A stretch of 64,000 nucleotides of DNA from Bacillus sp. MM2020_4. GTDB taxonomy: Bacteria > Bacillota > Bacilli > Bacillales > Cytobacillaceae. The stretch lies in assembly GCF_011250555.1 (NCBI RefSeq), contig NZ_JAANMZ010000001.1, forward strand, positions 291,343 through 355,342. The letters run 5' to 3'. Position 1 is the stretch's first letter, and each line of letters opens with the position of its first letter. The notes below the pieces were generated by a model that saw nothing but the letters and a program-made list of their open reading frames with translations, searched no databases and was not told the DNA's origin. Positions 10,980-22,297 of this stretch are shown piece after piece. The position numbers and the translations under genes were made by a program.

Positions 10980-11864
10980 ATGGCAGTTACTGCTCAAATG
11001 GTTAAAGAACTACGTGAAAAAACTGGCGCAGGGATGATGGATTGTAAAAAGGCGCTAACAGAAACAAATGGTGACATGGAAAAAGCGATTGATTTCTTAC
11101 GTGAAAAAGGGATTGCAAAGGCTGCAAATAAAGCAGACCGGATTGCTGCAGAAGGTTTAACTTCTATCCTAACAGAAGGTAACGATGCTGTTATTCTTGA
11201 AGTAAATTCAGAAACAGACTTCGTTGCGAAAAACGAAGGATTCCAAACACTTGTTAAAGAACTTGCATCACACCTTATTAAAAACAAACCTGCAACTGTA
11301 GAAGAAGCTACATCACAAACAATGGAAAACGGCGCAACCGTTGCAGATCATATCAACGCTGCGATTGCGAAAATTGGGGAAAAACTTTCCCTTCGTCGTT
11401 TTGCTATTGTATCTAAAACTGATAATGATGCATTTGGCGCATATCTTCATATGGGTGGACGTATCAGCGTATTAACAGTTCTTGAAGGTACTTCTGACGC
11501 AGACGCTGCTAAAGATATTTCCATGCACATCGCTGCATTAAGACCAAAATATGTTTCACGTGATCAAGTATCACAAGAAGAGGTTGAGCGCGAGCGTCAA
11601 GTATTAACAACTCAAGCTCTAAACGAAGGAAAGCCTGAAAATATCGTTGCTAAAATGGTAGAAGGCCGTCTTGGTAAATATTTTGAAGATGTTTGTGTCC
11701 TTGACCAAACTTTCGTTAAAAACCCTGATCAAAAGGTACGTCAATTTGTTGAATCGAAGGGTGCAACATTACGTGAATTCGTACGTTATGAAGTAGGGGA
11801 AGGCATCGAAAAACGTGAAGATAACTTCGCAGAAGAAGTTATGAACCAAGTAAATAAACAATAG
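10980..11864 (+). CDS. tsf: translation elongation factor Ts
   Basis: Guanine nucleotide exchange factor that regenerates EF-Tu-GTP. The 294-residue protein starts with the UBA-like domain ([19 protein letters not shown]). It carries the exchange motif ETDFVAKN at about residue 80 and SLRRFAIV farther on. AAAGGAGGAAG precedes the ATG. The gene sits in the universally conserved order rpsB-tsf-pyrH-frr. Confidence 0.98.
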   Translation: MAVTAQMVKELREKTGAGMMDCKKALTETNGDMEKAIDFLREKGIAKAANKADRIAAEGLTSILTEGNDAVILEVNSETDFVAKNEGFQTLVKELASHLIKNKPATVEEATSQTMENGATVADHINAAIAKIGEKLSLRRFAIVSKTDNDAFGAYLHMGGRISVLTVLEGTSDADAAKDISMHIAALRPKYVSRDQVSQEEVERERQVLTTQALNEGKPENIVAKMVEGRLGKYFEDVCVLDQTFVKNPDQKVRQFVESKGATLREFVRYEVGEGIEKREDNFAEEVMNQVNKQ

Positions 11865-11919
11865 TCAAATATTCTCTAGCTTAAAACTGATAAGGGAATG
11901 TTACTGTAATAGATTTTTG

Positions 11920-11949
11920 AATAGGGGACACGGTGTGTTCCCTATTTTT
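11920..11949 (+). terminator. rho-independent terminator after tsf
   Basis: AATAGGGGACAC (11920-11931), loop GGT, GTGTTCCCTATT (11935-11946, one G-U pair), then TTT. Confidence 0.75.
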
Positions 11950-11979
11950 CAAGAATAGAAATTCAAGAAACATCTAGCC

Positions 11980-12002
11980 TAAGCGCCTAAATAAGGCGCT
12001 TA
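11980..12002 (+). promoter_or_regulatory. hairpin in the pyrH leader
   Basis: A 9-bp perfect stem TAAGCGCCT with AGGCGCTTA around AAATA, followed by CGGTTAAAAAAA and not by T. It lies about 30 bases before the pyrH start. Function unknown; not an intrinsic terminator on this strand. Confidence 0.4.
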
Positions 12003-12032
12003 CGGTTAAAAAAATACATAGTGGAGGTTTAT

Positions 12033-12758
12033 ATGAGCGGTCCTAAGTATAAACGCGTGGTTTTAAAATTGAGCGGAGAAGCACTTGCTGGTGAGTCTAG
12101 CTTTGGAATTAAACCTTCTGTCATCAAATCAATTGCGATTCAAGTGAAAGAAATAGCAGAACTTGGAGTAGAGGTAGCTGTCGTTGTTGGCGGCGGCAAT
12201 ATTTGGCGCGGGAAAATCGGCAGTGAAATGGGTATGGACAGAGCAACGGCGGATTATATGGGTATGCTAGCAACAGTAATGAATTCGTTAGCACTTCAAG
12301 ATAGTTTGGAGCACTTAGGAATTGAATCACGTGTGCAAACCTCGATCGAAATGCGTCAGGTAGCTGAACCGTATATTCGACGACGTGCTATTAGACATTT
12401 AGAGAAGCAGCGGGTCGTTATTTTTGCGGCCGGAACAGGTAATCCGTATTTCTCAACTGATACAACTGCAGCACTAAGGGCAGCAGAAATTGATGCTGAG
12501 GTTATTTTGATGGCAAAAAATAATGTCGATGGGGTATATTCTGCAGACCCTCGCATTGATGCAAATGCCACAAAATATGAAGATTTATCATTCCTAGATG
12601 TAATTAAGGAAGGATTAGCAGTCATGGACTCAACTGCATCGTCCTTATGTATGGATAATGATATTCCACTAATTGTTTTCTCAATTATGGAACAGGGAAA
12701 TATTAAAAGAGCCGTTATGGGTGAAAAAATTGGAACAGTCGTTAGGGGGAAAAACTAA
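12033..12758 (+). CDS. pyrH: UMP kinase
   Basis: Bacterial hexameric UMP kinase of the amino-acid kinase fold, making UDP for nucleotide and envelope synthesis. 241 residues from ATG 12033. The motifs are [39 protein letters not shown] and [19 protein letters not shown] at 12023-12027 fixes this start; an in-frame GTG at 12021 overlaps the ribosome site. The stop codon overlaps the frr start by one base (TAATG), implying translational coupling. Confidence 0.97.
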   Translation: MSGPKYKRVVLKLSGEALAGESSFGIKPSVIKSIAIQVKEIAELGVEVAVVVGGGNIWRGKIGSEMGMDRATADYMGMLATVMNSLALQDSLEHLGIESRVQTSIEMRQVAEPYIRRRAIRHLEKQRVVIFAAGTGNPYFSTDTTAALRAAEIDAEVILMAKNNVDGVYSADPRIDANATKYEDLSFLDVIKEGLAVMDSTASSLCMDNDIPLIVFSIMEQGNIKRAVMGEKIGTVVRGKN

Positions 12759-13315
12759 TGCCAAATCAAATTATCTCAGCCACTAAAGATCGAATGACAA
12801 AAGCGATTCAGTCCTATGCTCGTGAGCTTGCCAGCATTCGTGCGGGCAGAGCCAGTGCCTCGCTGCTGGATCGGATTACCGTTGATTATTATGGAGCACC
12901 AACACCAGTGAATCAAATGGCAGGGATCACGACTCCTGAAGCTAGACTTCTTGTAATTCAGCCATATGACAAATCCATTCTTGGTGATATTGAAAAAGCT
13001 ATCCTGAAGTCTGATCTAGGGTTAAACCCGACTAATGATGGTCAGATTATTCGGATTGCCATTCCACAGCTGACAGAGGAACGTCGGAAAGAACTTGTAA
13101 AGGTAGTCAAAAAAGAATCTGAAGAAGCGAAAGTTGCGCTCCGTAATATTCGCCGTGATAGCAATGATTCATTGAAGAAATTAGAGAAAAATGGTGATAT
13201 TACAGAGGATGCCCTTCGCGGCTTTTCTGAGGATGTTCAAAAACTGACTGATGAATACATTCAAAAAATCGATCAAATCACGAAAGAAAAAGAAAAAGAA
13301 ATATTAGAAGTGTAA
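12758..13315 (+). CDS. frr: ribosome recycling factor
   Basis: Splits post-termination ribosomes together with EF-G. The 185-residue protein is the standard length, with [24 protein letters not shown] near the N-terminus and the C-terminal helix of the three-helix bundle rich in Lys and Glu. It overlaps pyrH by one base, and a short hairpin plus T-run follows. Confidence 0.98.
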   Translation: MPNQIISATKDRMTKAIQSYARELASIRAGRASASLLDRITVDYYGAPTPVNQMAGITTPEARLLVIQPYDKSILGDIEKAILKSDLGLNPTNDGQIIRIAIPQLTEERRKELVKVVKKESEEAKVALRNIRRDSNDSLKKLEKNGDITEDALRGFSEDVQKLTDEYIQKIDQITKEKEKEILEV

Positions 13316-13324
13316 GAATGATCA

Positions 13325-13350
13325 GACCCTCTCTTTAGGGGGTTTTTTTC
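13325..13350 (+). terminator. weak terminator after frr
   Basis: ACCCT pairs with AGGG(GG)T around CTCTTT, followed by seven T. A short stem, but well placed before the 220-base gap to uppS. Confidence 0.55.
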
Positions 13351-13535
13351 ACTATTTTTGGGTTTTATCCATTATTCTTAATTCCAAATTACCTACATAA
13401 GTTATTATTAGAGATATCTTCTAGTTTTTTTGGTATGATAAAACCAGCTAACTAGAATTACATAGCTGCACCCGCGTTACATTGGAAATGATTTATTTTC
13501 GGAGGAAATGATTAACGAACTTAAGGAGCAATGTT

Positions 13536-14312
13536 ATGTTTAAAAAATTTATACTAGGGAAGAGGCAAACTACCACTTCCACACTCCGAGATAAAGTAGA
13601 AAAGATAAAAAAGCTGCCTGTTCCTGAGCATGTCGCTATTATTATGGATGGTAATGGACGATGGGCTAAGAAAAGGGCGTTACCGCGTATTGCCGGTCAT
13701 CATGAGGGGATGAAGGTTGTTCGTAATACGACGATGCTGGCAAACGATATAGGAATAAAAGTCTTAACTTTATATGCCTTTTCAACCGAGAACTGGAAAC
13801 GGCCCAAGAACGAAGTGGAATACATTATGAAACTGCCCGAAGAATTTTTAGGGACCTTTCTTCCTGAATTAATTGAGAATAATGTTCAAGTAAAAATGAT
13901 GGGATATAAAGATCAGCTTCCAGTTCATACCCTAAGAGCAATTGAAAATGCAATGGAAGAAACCAAAAATAATAATGGGCTCATTCTAAATTTTGCCTTA
14001 AATTATGGAAGTAGAGCTGAGATTCTTGATGCGGTCAAGCAGGTCTTAAATGATAATAAAAATGGTATACTAAAGGAGACGGAGCTTGACGAAAAAGTCT
14101 TTTCGTCTTACCTAATGACGACAAATTACACGGATCCTGACCTTTTAATCAGAACCAGTGGTGAAATCCGTTTGAGTAACTTTATGTTATGGCAGTTAGC
14201 TTATTCAGAATTATGGTTTACTGAAGTGTTATGGCCTGATTTTAGTGAGGAACATTTACTGGAAGCCATCGAGGCATTCCAAAATCGTCAGCGGCGATTT
14301 GGAGGAATATAA
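13536..14312 (+). CDS. uppS: undecaprenyl diphosphate synthase
   Basis: Cis-prenyltransferase that extends farnesyl diphosphate to the C55 lipid carrier for peptidoglycan and teichoic acid. The 258-residue protein carries the substrate-binding motif IIMDGNGRWAKKR with catalytic Asp38. It also has TLYAFSTENWKRP and the C-terminal signature LLIRTSGEIRLSNFMLWQ. AAGGAG lies upstream. It is followed by cdsA after 27 bases, the usual order for envelope genes in Bacillus. Confidence 0.97.
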   Translation: MFKKFILGKRQTTTSTLRDKVEKIKKLPVPEHVAIIMDGNGRWAKKRALPRIAGHHEGMKVVRNTTMLANDIGIKVLTLYAFSTENWKRPKNEVEYIMKLPEEFLGTFLPELIENNVQVKMMGYKDQLPVHTLRAIENAMEETKNNNGLILNFALNYGSRAEILDAVKQVLNDNKNGILKETELDEKVFSSYLMTTNYTDPDLLIRTSGEIRLSNFMLWQLAYSELWFTEVLWPDFSEEHLLEAIEAFQNRQRRFGGI

Positions 14313-14339
14313 TAAGCAACAAAGGTGTTGAATTAGCAT

Positions 14340-15125
14340 ATGAAGCAAAGAATCATAACAGGAGTCGTCGCGGCAGCATTATTTTTGCCAATTGTTTATT
14401 ATAGTGGGTTTCCACTCATATTACTAACGTATTTTTTAGCGACCGTTGGTTTGTATGAATTATTAAAAATGAAAAATCTAAATATTTTCTCTATACATGG
14501 CATCCTGTCGATTTTATTTCTATGGGTACTTATTTTTCCAGAGAAATATAGTGATTTCTTGGATACCTTTTATTATACAAAAACAGAATTGTGCATTGTG
14601 ATTATTTTATTGTTATTGGCGTACACGGTAATTACCAAAAATCGTTTTACCTTTGAAGATGTCTCTTTTTCCCTTCTTTCCGCCCTTTATGTGGGAATTG
14701 GCTTTTACTTTTTCTTTGAAACAAGAGTAGATGGGGGATTAGTTTATATTTTATATTCCTTATTTATGATTTGGGCAACGGATTCAGGTGCGTATTTTAT
14801 CGGAAAAGCTTTGGGAAGAAGAAAGCTCTGGCCGGAAATAAGCCCTAATAAAACGATTGAAGGATCATTAGGCGGTGTGGTTTGTGCCGTTATTGTAGCT
14901 ATTCTTTTTGTATTACTCACAGATATAAAAGGGTCCATCATTGCCATCACGATTGTCCTTTCTGTTTTTGGACAAATTGGCGATCTTGTTCAATCCGCTT
15001 TCAAGCGCCATTTTAATGTGAAGGATTCTGGCAAAATATTACCTGGTCATGGTGGTATACTTGACCGCTTTGACAGCCTTATCTTTGTTTGGCCAATATT
15101 ACACTTATTCCACCTCTGGAGTTAA
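14340..15125 (+). CDS. cdsA: phosphatidate cytidylyltransferase (CDP-diglyceride synthase)
   Basis: Integral membrane enzyme that makes CDP-diacylglycerol, the precursor of all phospholipids and the substrate of PgsA encoded at 57.5 kb. The 261-residue protein has about seven or eight hydrophobic segments. The C-terminal family signature is present: SAFKRHFNVKDSGKILPGHG followed by GILDRFDSL. It ends 35 bases before dxr. Confidence 0.96.
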   Translation: MKQRIITGVVAAALFLPIVYYSGFPLILLTYFLATVGLYELLKMKNLNIFSIHGILSILFLWVLIFPEKYSDFLDTFYYTKTELCIVIILLLLAYTVITKNRFTFEDVSFSLLSALYVGIGFYFFFETRVDGGLVYILYSLFMIWATDSGAYFIGKALGRRKLWPEISPNKTIEGSLGGVVCAVIVAILFVLLTDIKGSIIAITIVLSVFGQIGDLVQSAFKRHFNVKDSGKILPGHGGILDRFDSLIFVWPILHLFHLWS

Positions 15126-15160
15126 GTGGTCTGTTTTTGATTTTATAGGAGTTGAATGGT

Positions 15161-16303
15161 TTGAAATTAATTAGTTTATTGGGTGCATCAGGATCTGTTG
15201 GATCACAGACGATTGATATTATACGAGAGCATCCTGCAGAATTTAAGTTAGCAACATTTTCCGTAGGGAAAAATATTGATTTTGCACGAAAATTGATTGT
15301 CGAATTTAACCCTGAGCTTGTTTCCGTACAAGATTATGGCGACTGTCAAACATTAAAAGCAGAGTTTCCAAAAACGAAGTTTACTTACGGCAACGAGGGA
15401 TTAATTGAGGTAGCTGTATATGAAAAGTCGGATATCCTGGTTAATGCGGTTCTAGGAAGTGTAGGGCTCCATCCTACCTTACAAGCAATTGAATCAGGAA
15501 AAGCGATTGCTATTGCTAATAAAGAAACACTTGTTACGGCGGGCCATTTGGTTATGGACGCTGCGACAAAGTATAATGTACCACTTCTTCCAGTAGACAG
15601 TGAGCATTCAGCTATTTTCCAGGCCCTGCAAGGGGAAAGGGATAAAAATATTGAAAGATTAATCTTAACAGCATCTGGTGGAAGTTTTCGTGACAGGACC
15701 CGTGATGAATTAGAAAATGTCACAGTTCAAGATGCCTTAAACCACCCGAATTGGTCGATGGGTGCGAAAATTACCATTGATTCCGCCACGATGATGAATA
15801 AAGGTTTAGAGGTCATTGAGGCCCATTGGCTTTTTCAAATGCCGTATGAAAAAATTAATGTATTGCTCCATAAAGAAAGTATTATCCATTCAATGGTGGA
15901 ATTTCAAGACTCAAGTATCATCGCCCAACTTGGAACACCGGATATGAGAGTTCCGATTCAATATGCACTCACATACCCAGATCGCTTGCCGCGACCATCC
16001 GCGAACCGGTTGGATTTAGCAAGTGTCGGGCAACTACATTTCGAGGAAATGGATGTAGACAGATTTCGTTGCCTGCAGTTTGCCATTATGGCTGGAAAAG
16101 CAGGTGGAACGATGCCGACTGTTTTGAATGCAGCTAATGAAGTTGCAGTAGCAGCGTTTTTGGAAGGTAAGGTTCGTTTCTTGCAGATTGAAGATTTAAT
16201 TGAGAAGGCATTAAACACTCATCAAACCATTGAACATCCTAGTTTGATGACGATAGAAGAGGTAGATAAAGAAACGAGAAAGTATATATATTCACTTCTA
16301 TAA
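15161..16303 (+). CDS. dxr: 1-deoxy-D-xylulose 5-phosphate reductoisomerase
   Basis: Second step of the MEP isoprenoid pathway, NADPH-dependent conversion of DXP to MEP; it supplies the prenyl units used by UppS. From TTG 15161 the protein is 380 residues and begins [17 protein letters not shown] (NADPH site). The metal and substrate residues are in [19 protein letters not shown] and NPNWSMG-like [25 protein letters not shown] (15147-15151) sits 9 bases before this TTG. The in-frame TTG at 15152 touches the ribosome site and is unlikely. Confidence 0.95.
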   Translation: MKLISLLGASGSVGSQTIDIIREHPAEFKLATFSVGKNIDFARKLIVEFNPELVSVQDYGDCQTLKAEFPKTKFTYGNEGLIEVAVYEKSDILVNAVLGSVGLHPTLQAIESGKAIAIANKETLVTAGHLVMDAATKYNVPLLPVDSEHSAIFQALQGERDKNIERLILTASGGSFRDRTRDELENVTVQDALNHPNWSMGAKITIDSATMMNKGLEVIEAHWLFQMPYEKINVLLHKESIIHSMVEFQDSSIIAQLGTPDMRVPIQYALTYPDRLPRPSANRLDLASVGQLHFEEMDVDRFRCLQFAIMAGKAGGTMPTVLNAANEVAVAAFLEGKVRFLQIEDLIEKALNTHQTIEHPSLMTIEEVDKETRKYIYSLL

Positions 16304-16321
16304 AAAAGGGTGGTTTTATTA

Positions 16322-17581
16322 TTGACTACAGTTATTGCCTTTATTGTGATTTTTGGCGCACTCGTTTTCTTTCATGAGTTAGGACATTTTATTTTCGCTA
16401 AAAGAGCCGGTATCCTTTGTCGCGAATTTGCAATTGGTATGGGACCTAAAGTGTTTACCCATAAAAAGGGTGAGACCACCTATACGATTCGTTTATTGCC
16501 AATTGGCGGTTTTGTCCGAATGGCCGGGGAAGATCCGGAAATGGTTGAAATCAAGCCAGGATATCGAATTGGTCTATTGATGGGCAAGGATAATTTGGTA
16601 AGTAAGATTATTTTAAACAATAAAGAAAAATATCCACAATGCCGGATTGTTGAAGTAGAGTATGCTGATATCGAAAAGGATTTAGTGGTTAAGGGATACC
16701 CGGAAGATGAGAATGAAAGTTTGCAGACTTTTACGATTCATCCGAAGGCAGTCATTGTTGAAAATGGGATTGAATCACAAATTGCTCCCATTGATCGTCA
16801 ATTTGGTTCCAAGACATTATGGCAAAGGTTTTTAGCAATATTTGCTGGACCGGCAATGAACTTTGTTCTAGCTTTTGTTGTTTTTATTATCATTGCTTTA
16901 TTACAAGGGGTCCCATCGAATGATCCCAAATTGGGGGTAATAACTCCTGACGGAGCTGCCAAAGCCGCAGGTCTACAGGAGGGTGATCTTGTTCAAAGCA
17001 TTAATGGTTCCGAAATTTCAAGCTGGTCAGATGTCGTTGAAGTCATTCGCAATAATCCCAATAAGAAACTTGATTTCTCTGTCATTCGCGAGGGTAAAGA
17101 AACTGAGATACAGGTAACGCCACTTGAAAAGACAGTCGAAGGCAAGAAAATGGGGATTATTGGTGTCTATAGCCCTGTGGAAAAGTCACCTGTTCAAGCA
17201 GTTAAATCTGGTTTTACTGAAACCTATTTTTGGACGAAGCAAATATTTGTCATGCTTGGTAAATTAGTCACCGGTCAATTTTCAATCGATGCGCTGTCAG
17301 GGCCTGTTGGAATTTATAATTCAACTGCGGAAGTAGCGAAATCGGGTATTTATTATTTAATGAAATGGGCTGGGATTTTAAGTATTAATCTAGGGATTAT
17401 GAATTTATTACCAATCCCTGCGCTTGACGGCGGCAGATTGATGTTCTTTGCGGTTGAAGCAGTTAGAGGGAAGCCAATTGACCGCCAAAAGGAAGGGATG
17501 GTTCATTTTATCGGATTTGCCCTCCTTATGCTGTTGATGCTTGTCGTTACATGGAATGATATTCAAAGGTTTTTCCTCTAA
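16322..17581 (+). CDS. rasP: site-2 intramembrane metalloprotease RasP/RseP
   Basis: Cleaves anti-sigma factors such as RsiW, and signal-peptide remnants, inside the membrane. The 419-residue protein from TTG 16322 has zinc motif HELGH in the first membrane segment, a PDZ domain (roughly residues 200-275) and the second catalytic motif NLLPIPALDGGR near the C-terminus. AAGGGTGG (16306-16313) is the ribosome site; the in-frame GTG at 16310 lies inside it and is not used. In B. subtilis proS follows; here a strong terminator and polC do. Confidence 0.95.
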   Translation: MTTVIAFIVIFGALVFFHELGHFIFAKRAGILCREFAIGMGPKVFTHKKGETTYTIRLLPIGGFVRMAGEDPEMVEIKPGYRIGLLMGKDNLVSKIILNNKEKYPQCRIVEVEYADIEKDLVVKGYPEDENESLQTFTIHPKAVIVENGIESQIAPIDRQFGSKTLWQRFLAIFAGPAMNFVLAFVVFIIIALLQGVPSNDPKLGVITPDGAAKAAGLQEGDLVQSINGSEISSWSDVVEVIRNNPNKKLDFSVIREGKETEIQVTPLEKTVEGKKMGIIGVYSPVEKSPVQAVKSGFTETYFWTKQIFVMLGKLVTGQFSIDALSGPVGIYNSTAEVAKSGIYYLMKWAGILSINLGIMNLLPIPALDGGRLMFFAVEAVRGKPIDRQKEGMVHFIGFALLMLLMLVVTWNDIQRFFL

Positions 17582-17600
17582 AAGAAAAGTTTTTTATTCC

Positions 17601-17639
17601 TAAATTGGGATCGCAGCTGCGGTCCCAATTTAATTTTTT
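17601..17639 (+). terminator. rho-independent terminator after rasP
   Basis: A long palindrome, TAAATTGGGA through TCCCAATTTA with central CGCAGCTGCG (17601-17632), followed by ATTTTTT. It closes the uppS-cdsA-dxr-rasP block. Confidence 0.85.
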
Positions 17640-17686
17640 CCAGCACACTCATTCTGTCGAATTTCGGCGAATGATTATAGAACTTG

Positions 17687-17695
17687 TGCTATAAT
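17687..17695 (+). promoter_or_regulatory. candidate extended -10 promoter for polC
   Basis: TGC directly followed by TATAAT (17690-17695), about 55 bases before the polC start. The hexamer at the -35 position (GCGAAT) is poor, which fits an extended -10 promoter. Confidence 0.5.
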
Positions 17696-17749
17696 TAACC
17701 GTTGATAAAGAAAAATTTATAGATTTTCAAATAGATGGGAGAGAGACTC

Positions 17750-20700
17750 TTGAGCGAACATGTCCTTGGCAATAAAGAGCGATTCCAACTCTTGCTCCAG
17801 CAGCTGCAAATGATTGAGGATGCTGTAGTGGTACATTTCAATAATGCGCAAATAGAAAGACTTCAAGTTGAAAAAAAGGCGAGAAAGTGGCATTTTCAGT
17901 TTTTATTTGAAAAAATCCTTCCTTTTAACGTCTATCTTAGGTTTTCAACACAACTAGAGAGAACCTTTTCAAGCATTGCCTCCATTTCCTATGATATCAA
18001 TGTAATGAATCAAGCCTTTTCTCCAGAATTATTTAAGGAATATTGGAGTTATTGTATTCAGCAAATTGATGGGATTTCGCCACCACTTTTAAAACTGCTA
18101 AATGAACAAATTCCAGATGTCAATGGGAATAAGCTAACCATAAGCGTAAGAAATGATATGGAGGGTCTAGCGTTAAAACGGAAATACGGCCCAGTGCTTG
18201 GCGATATTTTCCAATCCTTTGGATTTCCGTTGCTTGCAATTGAAACAAACATAAAAAATGACGAAAAAAATGATGAATATCAGCAATTTTTACTTGCTAA
18301 ACAAAAGGAAGACCAGGAACGTGGCTTATTAGCTATGGTTGAAATGCAAAAGAAAGAAGCTGAAAAGGATTACTCTGGTGGTGAAGTACAGGATGGTCCG
18401 CTCACGATTGGCTTAACGATTAAAGACGATAGCGACTTCCGTAGTTTAATTGATATTGTCGATGAAGAACGAAGAGTTGCTGTAGAAGGATATATCTTTA
18501 ATGCTGAGATAAGAGAATTAAGAAGTGGCCGTTCACTGTTAACCTTTAAGATCACCGACTACACCAGTTCCATTATGGTGAAAATGTTCTCAAGAGATAA
18601 GGAGGATGCTGCCCTTTTCCAGCTTGTGAAAAAAGGAATGTGGGTTAAGGTCCGTGGGAGCATTCAAAATGATACCTTTGTTCGTGACCTTGTCATGATT
18701 GGAAACGATATTAATGAAATCAAACCAGTTGGACGCAAAGATACCGCACCAGAGGATGAAAAACGAGTTGAACTGCATCTCCACACACCAATGAGTCAAA
18801 TGGATGCAGTAACTCCTGTAAGTACCTTGATTGCTCAGGCAAAAAAGTGGGGACATAAGGCTATTGCCGTGACCGATCATGCCGTAGCGCAATCCTTTCC
18901 TGAAGCATATGGGGCGGGAAAAAAGAATGATATAAAAATTCTTTATGGGGTTGAGGTCAATCTAGTCGATGATGGGGTGCCAATCGCATACAATGATGCT
19001 CATCGTTTACTTGCGGAAGACACCTTTGTTATTTTTGACGTGGAAACCACAGGACTTTCTGCCGTATATAATACGATTATCGAACTTGCTGCAGTAAAGG
19101 TGAAGGATGGGGAAATCATTGACCGCTTCGAGTCATTTGCTAATCCACATCATCGTCTCTCCGCGACAACCATCAATCTAACAGGGATAACGGATGATAT
19201 GGTTCAAAATGCCCCTGAGATCGATGCAGTCATAAGAGATTTCCATGATTGGATTGGGGATGCCGTTTTGGTCGCACATAATGCATCCTTTGATATGGGT
19301 TTTCTCAATGTTGGCTATAAAAAGATCGGACTGGAGAAGGCGAAAAATCCTGTCATTGATACACTTGAACTTGGACGATTCCTTTGTCCAGAAATGAAAA
19401 ACCACCGCTTAAATACACTGACGAAGAAATTTGATATTGAATTAACCCAGCATCACCGTGCCATATATGATGCAGAAGCAACAGGTTATTTACTTTTAAA
19501 AATGCTAAAAGATGCCCTTGAAAAGGGGATCGAATATCATGATGAATTTAACGATAATATGGGAAAAGGGAATGCCTATCAACGTGCACGTCCCTATCAT
19601 TGCACTCTTTTAGCGCAAAACGAACATGGCTTAAAAAACCTATTTAAACTTGTTTCGATCTCACATATTGAGTATTTTTACCGAGTTCCGCGAATCCCAA
19701 GATCGGTTCTCCAAAAATATCGTGATGGCATTCTTGTAGGTTCAGCCTGTAATAAAGGTGAAGTGTTTGAAGGAATGATGCAGAAGTCACCCGAAGAGGT
19801 AGAAGCACATGCCCGCTTCTATGACTATCTTGAGGTCATGCCGAAAGAAGTCAATGCGCCTTTAATTGAAATGGAATTAGTCCGCGATGAAAAAGCGATG
19901 GAAGATATTATTAGTAAAATCGTGATACTTGGCGATAAATTAGGTCTGCCTGTCGTGGCAACAGGGAATGTCCATTATTTAAATGAAAATGATAAAATCT
20001 ATCGAAAAATCTTAGTTAACTCTCAAGGCGGTGCGAACCCGCTAAACCGCCATGAACTTCCGGACGTTCATTTCCGCACTACCAATGAGATGCTCGATGC
20101 TTTTTCATTTTTGGGCGCGGAAAAGGCCAAGGAAATCGTGGTTACGAATACGAATAAAGTTGCTGACATGGTGGAGAACATTAAACCTATAAAAGACGAT
20201 TTATATACACCGAAGATTGAAGGCGCAGAAGAAGAGATGCGCCAAATGAGTTATGAAATGGCCCATAAAATTTATGGTGATCCGCTTCCGGAAATTGTTG
20301 AGGCTCGTTTAGAGAAAGAACTTAAAAGTATCATTGGACATGGTTTTGCGGTTATCTATTTGATTTCGCATAAACTTGTAAAAAAATCACTGGATGATGG
20401 CTATCTGGTTGGATCACGGGGATCCGTTGGCTCCTCCCTTGTCGCAACAATGACAGAGATTACCGAGGTTAACCCGTTGCCGCCGCATTATATATGCCCT
20501 ACATGTAAGCAGTCTGAGTTCTTTAATGATGGATCCGTTGGCTCTGGATTTGACTTACCTGATAAAGATTGTCCGAATTGTGGGGAAAAATACCGCAAGG
20601 ATGGACACGATATTCCATTTGAAACCTTCCTCGGTTTTAAAGGAGACAAGGTACCCGATATCGATTTGAACTTTTCAGGGGAGTACCAGCCGCGTGCACA

Positions 20701-22075
20701 TAACTATACGAAGGTTCTATTTGGTGAAGATAAGGTATTTCGGGCTGGGACAATCGGTACGGTTGCCGATAAAACAGCCTTCGGTTATGTAAAAGCCTAT
20801 CAGCAGGATAATAATTTGCAAATGCGGAATGCAGAAGTAGAACGACTAGCGTCAGGGTGTACTGGCGTAAAAAGAACGACTGGTCAGCACCCCGGGGGGA
20901 TCATCGTTATCCCAGATTACATGGATGTGTATGATTTTTCACCGATTCAATTTCCGGCGGATGATCGAAATTCTGAATGGAAAACAACCCATTTTGACTT
21001 CCATTCCATCCATGATAATGTTCTGAAGTTAGATATTCTGGGGCATGATGATCCGACTGTGATCCGGATGCTTCAAGATCTAAGTGGAATTGATCCCAAA
21101 ACCATTCCGACGGACGATCCTGAAGTCATGAAAATATTTAGCAATACCGAATCCCTTGGAGTAACAGAACAGCAAATTATGTGTAAAACAGGTACGCTCG
21201 GTATTCCTGAGTTTGGAACAAGATTTGTTCGGCAAATGCTGGAAGATACGAAACCGACAACTTTTTCGGAACTTGTTCAGATTTCAGGTCTGTCGCATGG
21301 GACTGATGTTTGGCTCGGGAATGCCCAGGAATTAATTCATAATAGAATTTGTAATCTTAGTGAAGTGATCGGCTGTCGTGATGATATCATGGTTTACTTG
21401 ATCTATCAGGGACTCGATCCATCATTTGCTTTCAAAATTATGGAATCTGTCCGTAAAGGAAAAGGCTTAAGCGAAGAAATGGAAGCAGAAATGCGCAAAA
21501 ATGAAGTACCCGAATGGTATATTGACTCTTGTAAAAAGATTAAGTATATGTTCCCGAAAGCACACGCAGCAGCGTATGTACTAATGGCAGTAAGGATTGC
21601 TTATTTTAAAGTCCATCTTCCGCTTATATATTATGCGGCATACTTTACGGTCCGGGCAGAGGATTTCGATATTGAAACCATGTCAAGAGGCGGAGAGGCG
21701 ATTCGCGCAAAAATAGAAGAACTTAATGCAAAAGGTCTTGAGATTTCGAATAAAGAGAAAAACTTGTTAACTGTTCTTGAATTGGCACTTGAAATGACCG
21801 AAAGAGGTTTTGTCTTCCAAAATTATGATCTATATCATTCAGATGCATCAGACTTTATTATTGACGGAAATTCCTTGATTCCTCCGTTTAATTCCATCCC
21901 AGGTTTGGGAACAAATGCAGCCTATAATATCGTCAAGGCTAGAGGCGATGGTGAATTTTTATCAAAAGAAGATTTGCAGCAGCGCGGTAAAGTATCCAAA
22001 ACTATTCTAGAATATTTGGATAAACAGGGTTGTTTAGCATCTCTCCCAGAGCAAAACCAGCTTTCTTTGTTTTAG
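17750..22075 (+). CDS. polC: DNA polymerase III alpha subunit, Gram-positive PolC type
   Basis: Replicative polymerase with a built-in 3'-5' proofreading exonuclease. The order from the N-terminus is the variable domain, OB fold, PHP domain ([15 protein letters not shown]) split by the exonuclease ([20 protein letters not shown] ... [11 protein letters not shown]), then the polymerase core with a CPTC...CPNCG zinc site and the catalytic [16 protein letters not shown]. The C-terminus QLSLF is a beta-clamp-binding motif. I prefer TTG 17750 (1441 residues), preceded by GGGAGAGA. ATG 17735 would add five residues but has no ribosome site. Confidence 0.97.
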   Translation: MSEHVLGNKERFQLLLQQLQMIEDAVVVHFNNAQIERLQVEKKARKWHFQFLFEKILPFNVYLRFSTQLERTFSSIASISYDINVMNQAFSPELFKEYWSYCIQQIDGISPPLLKLLNEQIPDVNGNKLTISVRNDMEGLALKRKYGPVLGDIFQSFGFPLLAIETNIKNDEKNDEYQQFLLAKQKEDQERGLLAMVEMQKKEAEKDYSGGEVQDGPLTIGLTIKDDSDFRSLIDIVDEERRVAVEGYIFNAEIRELRSGRSLLTFKITDYTSSIMVKMFSRDKEDAALFQLVKKGMWVKVRGSIQNDTFVRDLVMIGNDINEIKPVGRKDTAPEDEKRVELHLHTPMSQMDAVTPVSTLIAQAKKWGHKAIAVTDHAVAQSFPEAYGAGKKNDIKILYGVEVNLVDDGVPIAYNDAHRLLAEDTFVIFDVETTGLSAVYNTIIELAAVKVKDGEIIDRFESFANPHHRLSATTINLTGITDDMVQNAPEIDAVIRDFHDWIGDAVLVAHNASFDMGFLNVGYKKIGLEKAKNPVIDTLELGRFLCPEMKNHRLNTLTKKFDIELTQHHRAIYDAEATGYLLLKMLKDALEKGIEYHDEFNDNMGKGNAYQRARPYHCTLLAQNEHGLKNLFKLVSISHIEYFYRVPRIPRSVLQKYRDGILVGSACNKGEVFEGMMQKSPEEVEAHARFYDYLEVMPKEVNAPLIEMELVRDEKAMEDIISKIVILGDKLGLPVVATGNVHYLNENDKIYRKILVNSQGGANPLNRHELPDVHFRTTNEMLDAFSFLGAEKAKEIVVTNTNKVADMVENIKPIKDDLYTPKIEGAEEEMRQMSYEMAHKIYGDPLPEIVEARLEKELKSIIGHGFAVIYLISHKLVKKSLDDGYLVGSRGSVGSSLVATMTEITEVNPLPPHYICPTCKQSEFFNDGSVGSGFDLPDKDCPNCGEKYRKDGHDIPFETFLGFKGDKVPDIDLNFSGEYQPRAHNYTKVLFGEDKVFRAGTIGTVADKTAFGYVKAYQQDNNLQMRNAEVERLASGCTGVKRTTGQHPGGIIVIPDYMDVYDFSPIQFPADDRNSEWKTTHFDFHSIHDNVLKLDILGHDDPTVIRMLQDLSGIDPKTIPTDDPEVMKIFSNTESLGVTEQQIMCKTGTLGIPEFGTRFVRQMLEDTKPTTFSELVQISGLSHGTDVWLGNAQELIHNRICNLSEVIGCRDDIMVYLIYQGLDPSFAFKIMESVRKGKGLSEEMEAEMRKNEVPEWYIDSCKKIKYMFPKAHAAAYVLMAVRIAYFKVHLPLIYYAAYFTVRAEDFDIETMSRGGEAIRAKIEELNAKGLEISNKEKNLLTVLELALEMTERGFVFQNYDLYHSDASDFIIDGNSLIPPFNSIPGLGTNAAYNIVKARGDGEFLSKEDLQQRGKVSKTILEYLDKQGCLASLPEQNQLSLF

Positions 22076-22116
22076 GCTGGAATCCCGATAACAAAGCGCT
22101 TTTGCATTGGTTGCAT

Positions 22117-22145
22117 TTGCATATATATTATGGTTATGGTATAGT
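22117..22145 (+). promoter_or_regulatory. candidate sigma-A promoter for the rimP-nusA-infB operon
   Basis: TTGCAT (22117-22122), a 17-base spacer, TATAGT (22140-22145) preceded by an extended TGG. Two more TTGCAT copies lie just upstream (22102 and 22111). Confidence 0.6.
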
Positions 22146-22179
22146 TTTATTGGAAATACTAAGAAATACTCTCGTGTTC

Positions 22180-22205
22180 AAGAGTGGGGAAACCCACTCT
22201 TTCGT
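22180..22205 (+). promoter_or_regulatory. GAAA-capped hairpin in the rimP-nusA leader
   Basis: AAGAGTGGG (22180-22188), GNRA loop GAAA, CCCACTCTT (22193-22201). The following TTCGTCTTTG is only moderately T-rich. It lies about 35 bases after the inferred transcription start and about 97 bases before rimP. It may be an attenuator of the nusA operon or a residual polC terminator. Confidence 0.55.
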
Positions 22206-22297
22206 CTTTGTTATAAAGGTTTTTGATGAGTAATTTGATAAAACTTTCCGTGAACTACATAGAATATGGGTGAAATAGATAGAAAAGGAGGGAAAGC

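Noticed and set aside
22030..22233. 67-codon frame between polC and rimP
   Set aside because: Begins inside polC and crosses the rimP promoter and leader hairpin; no ribosome site.
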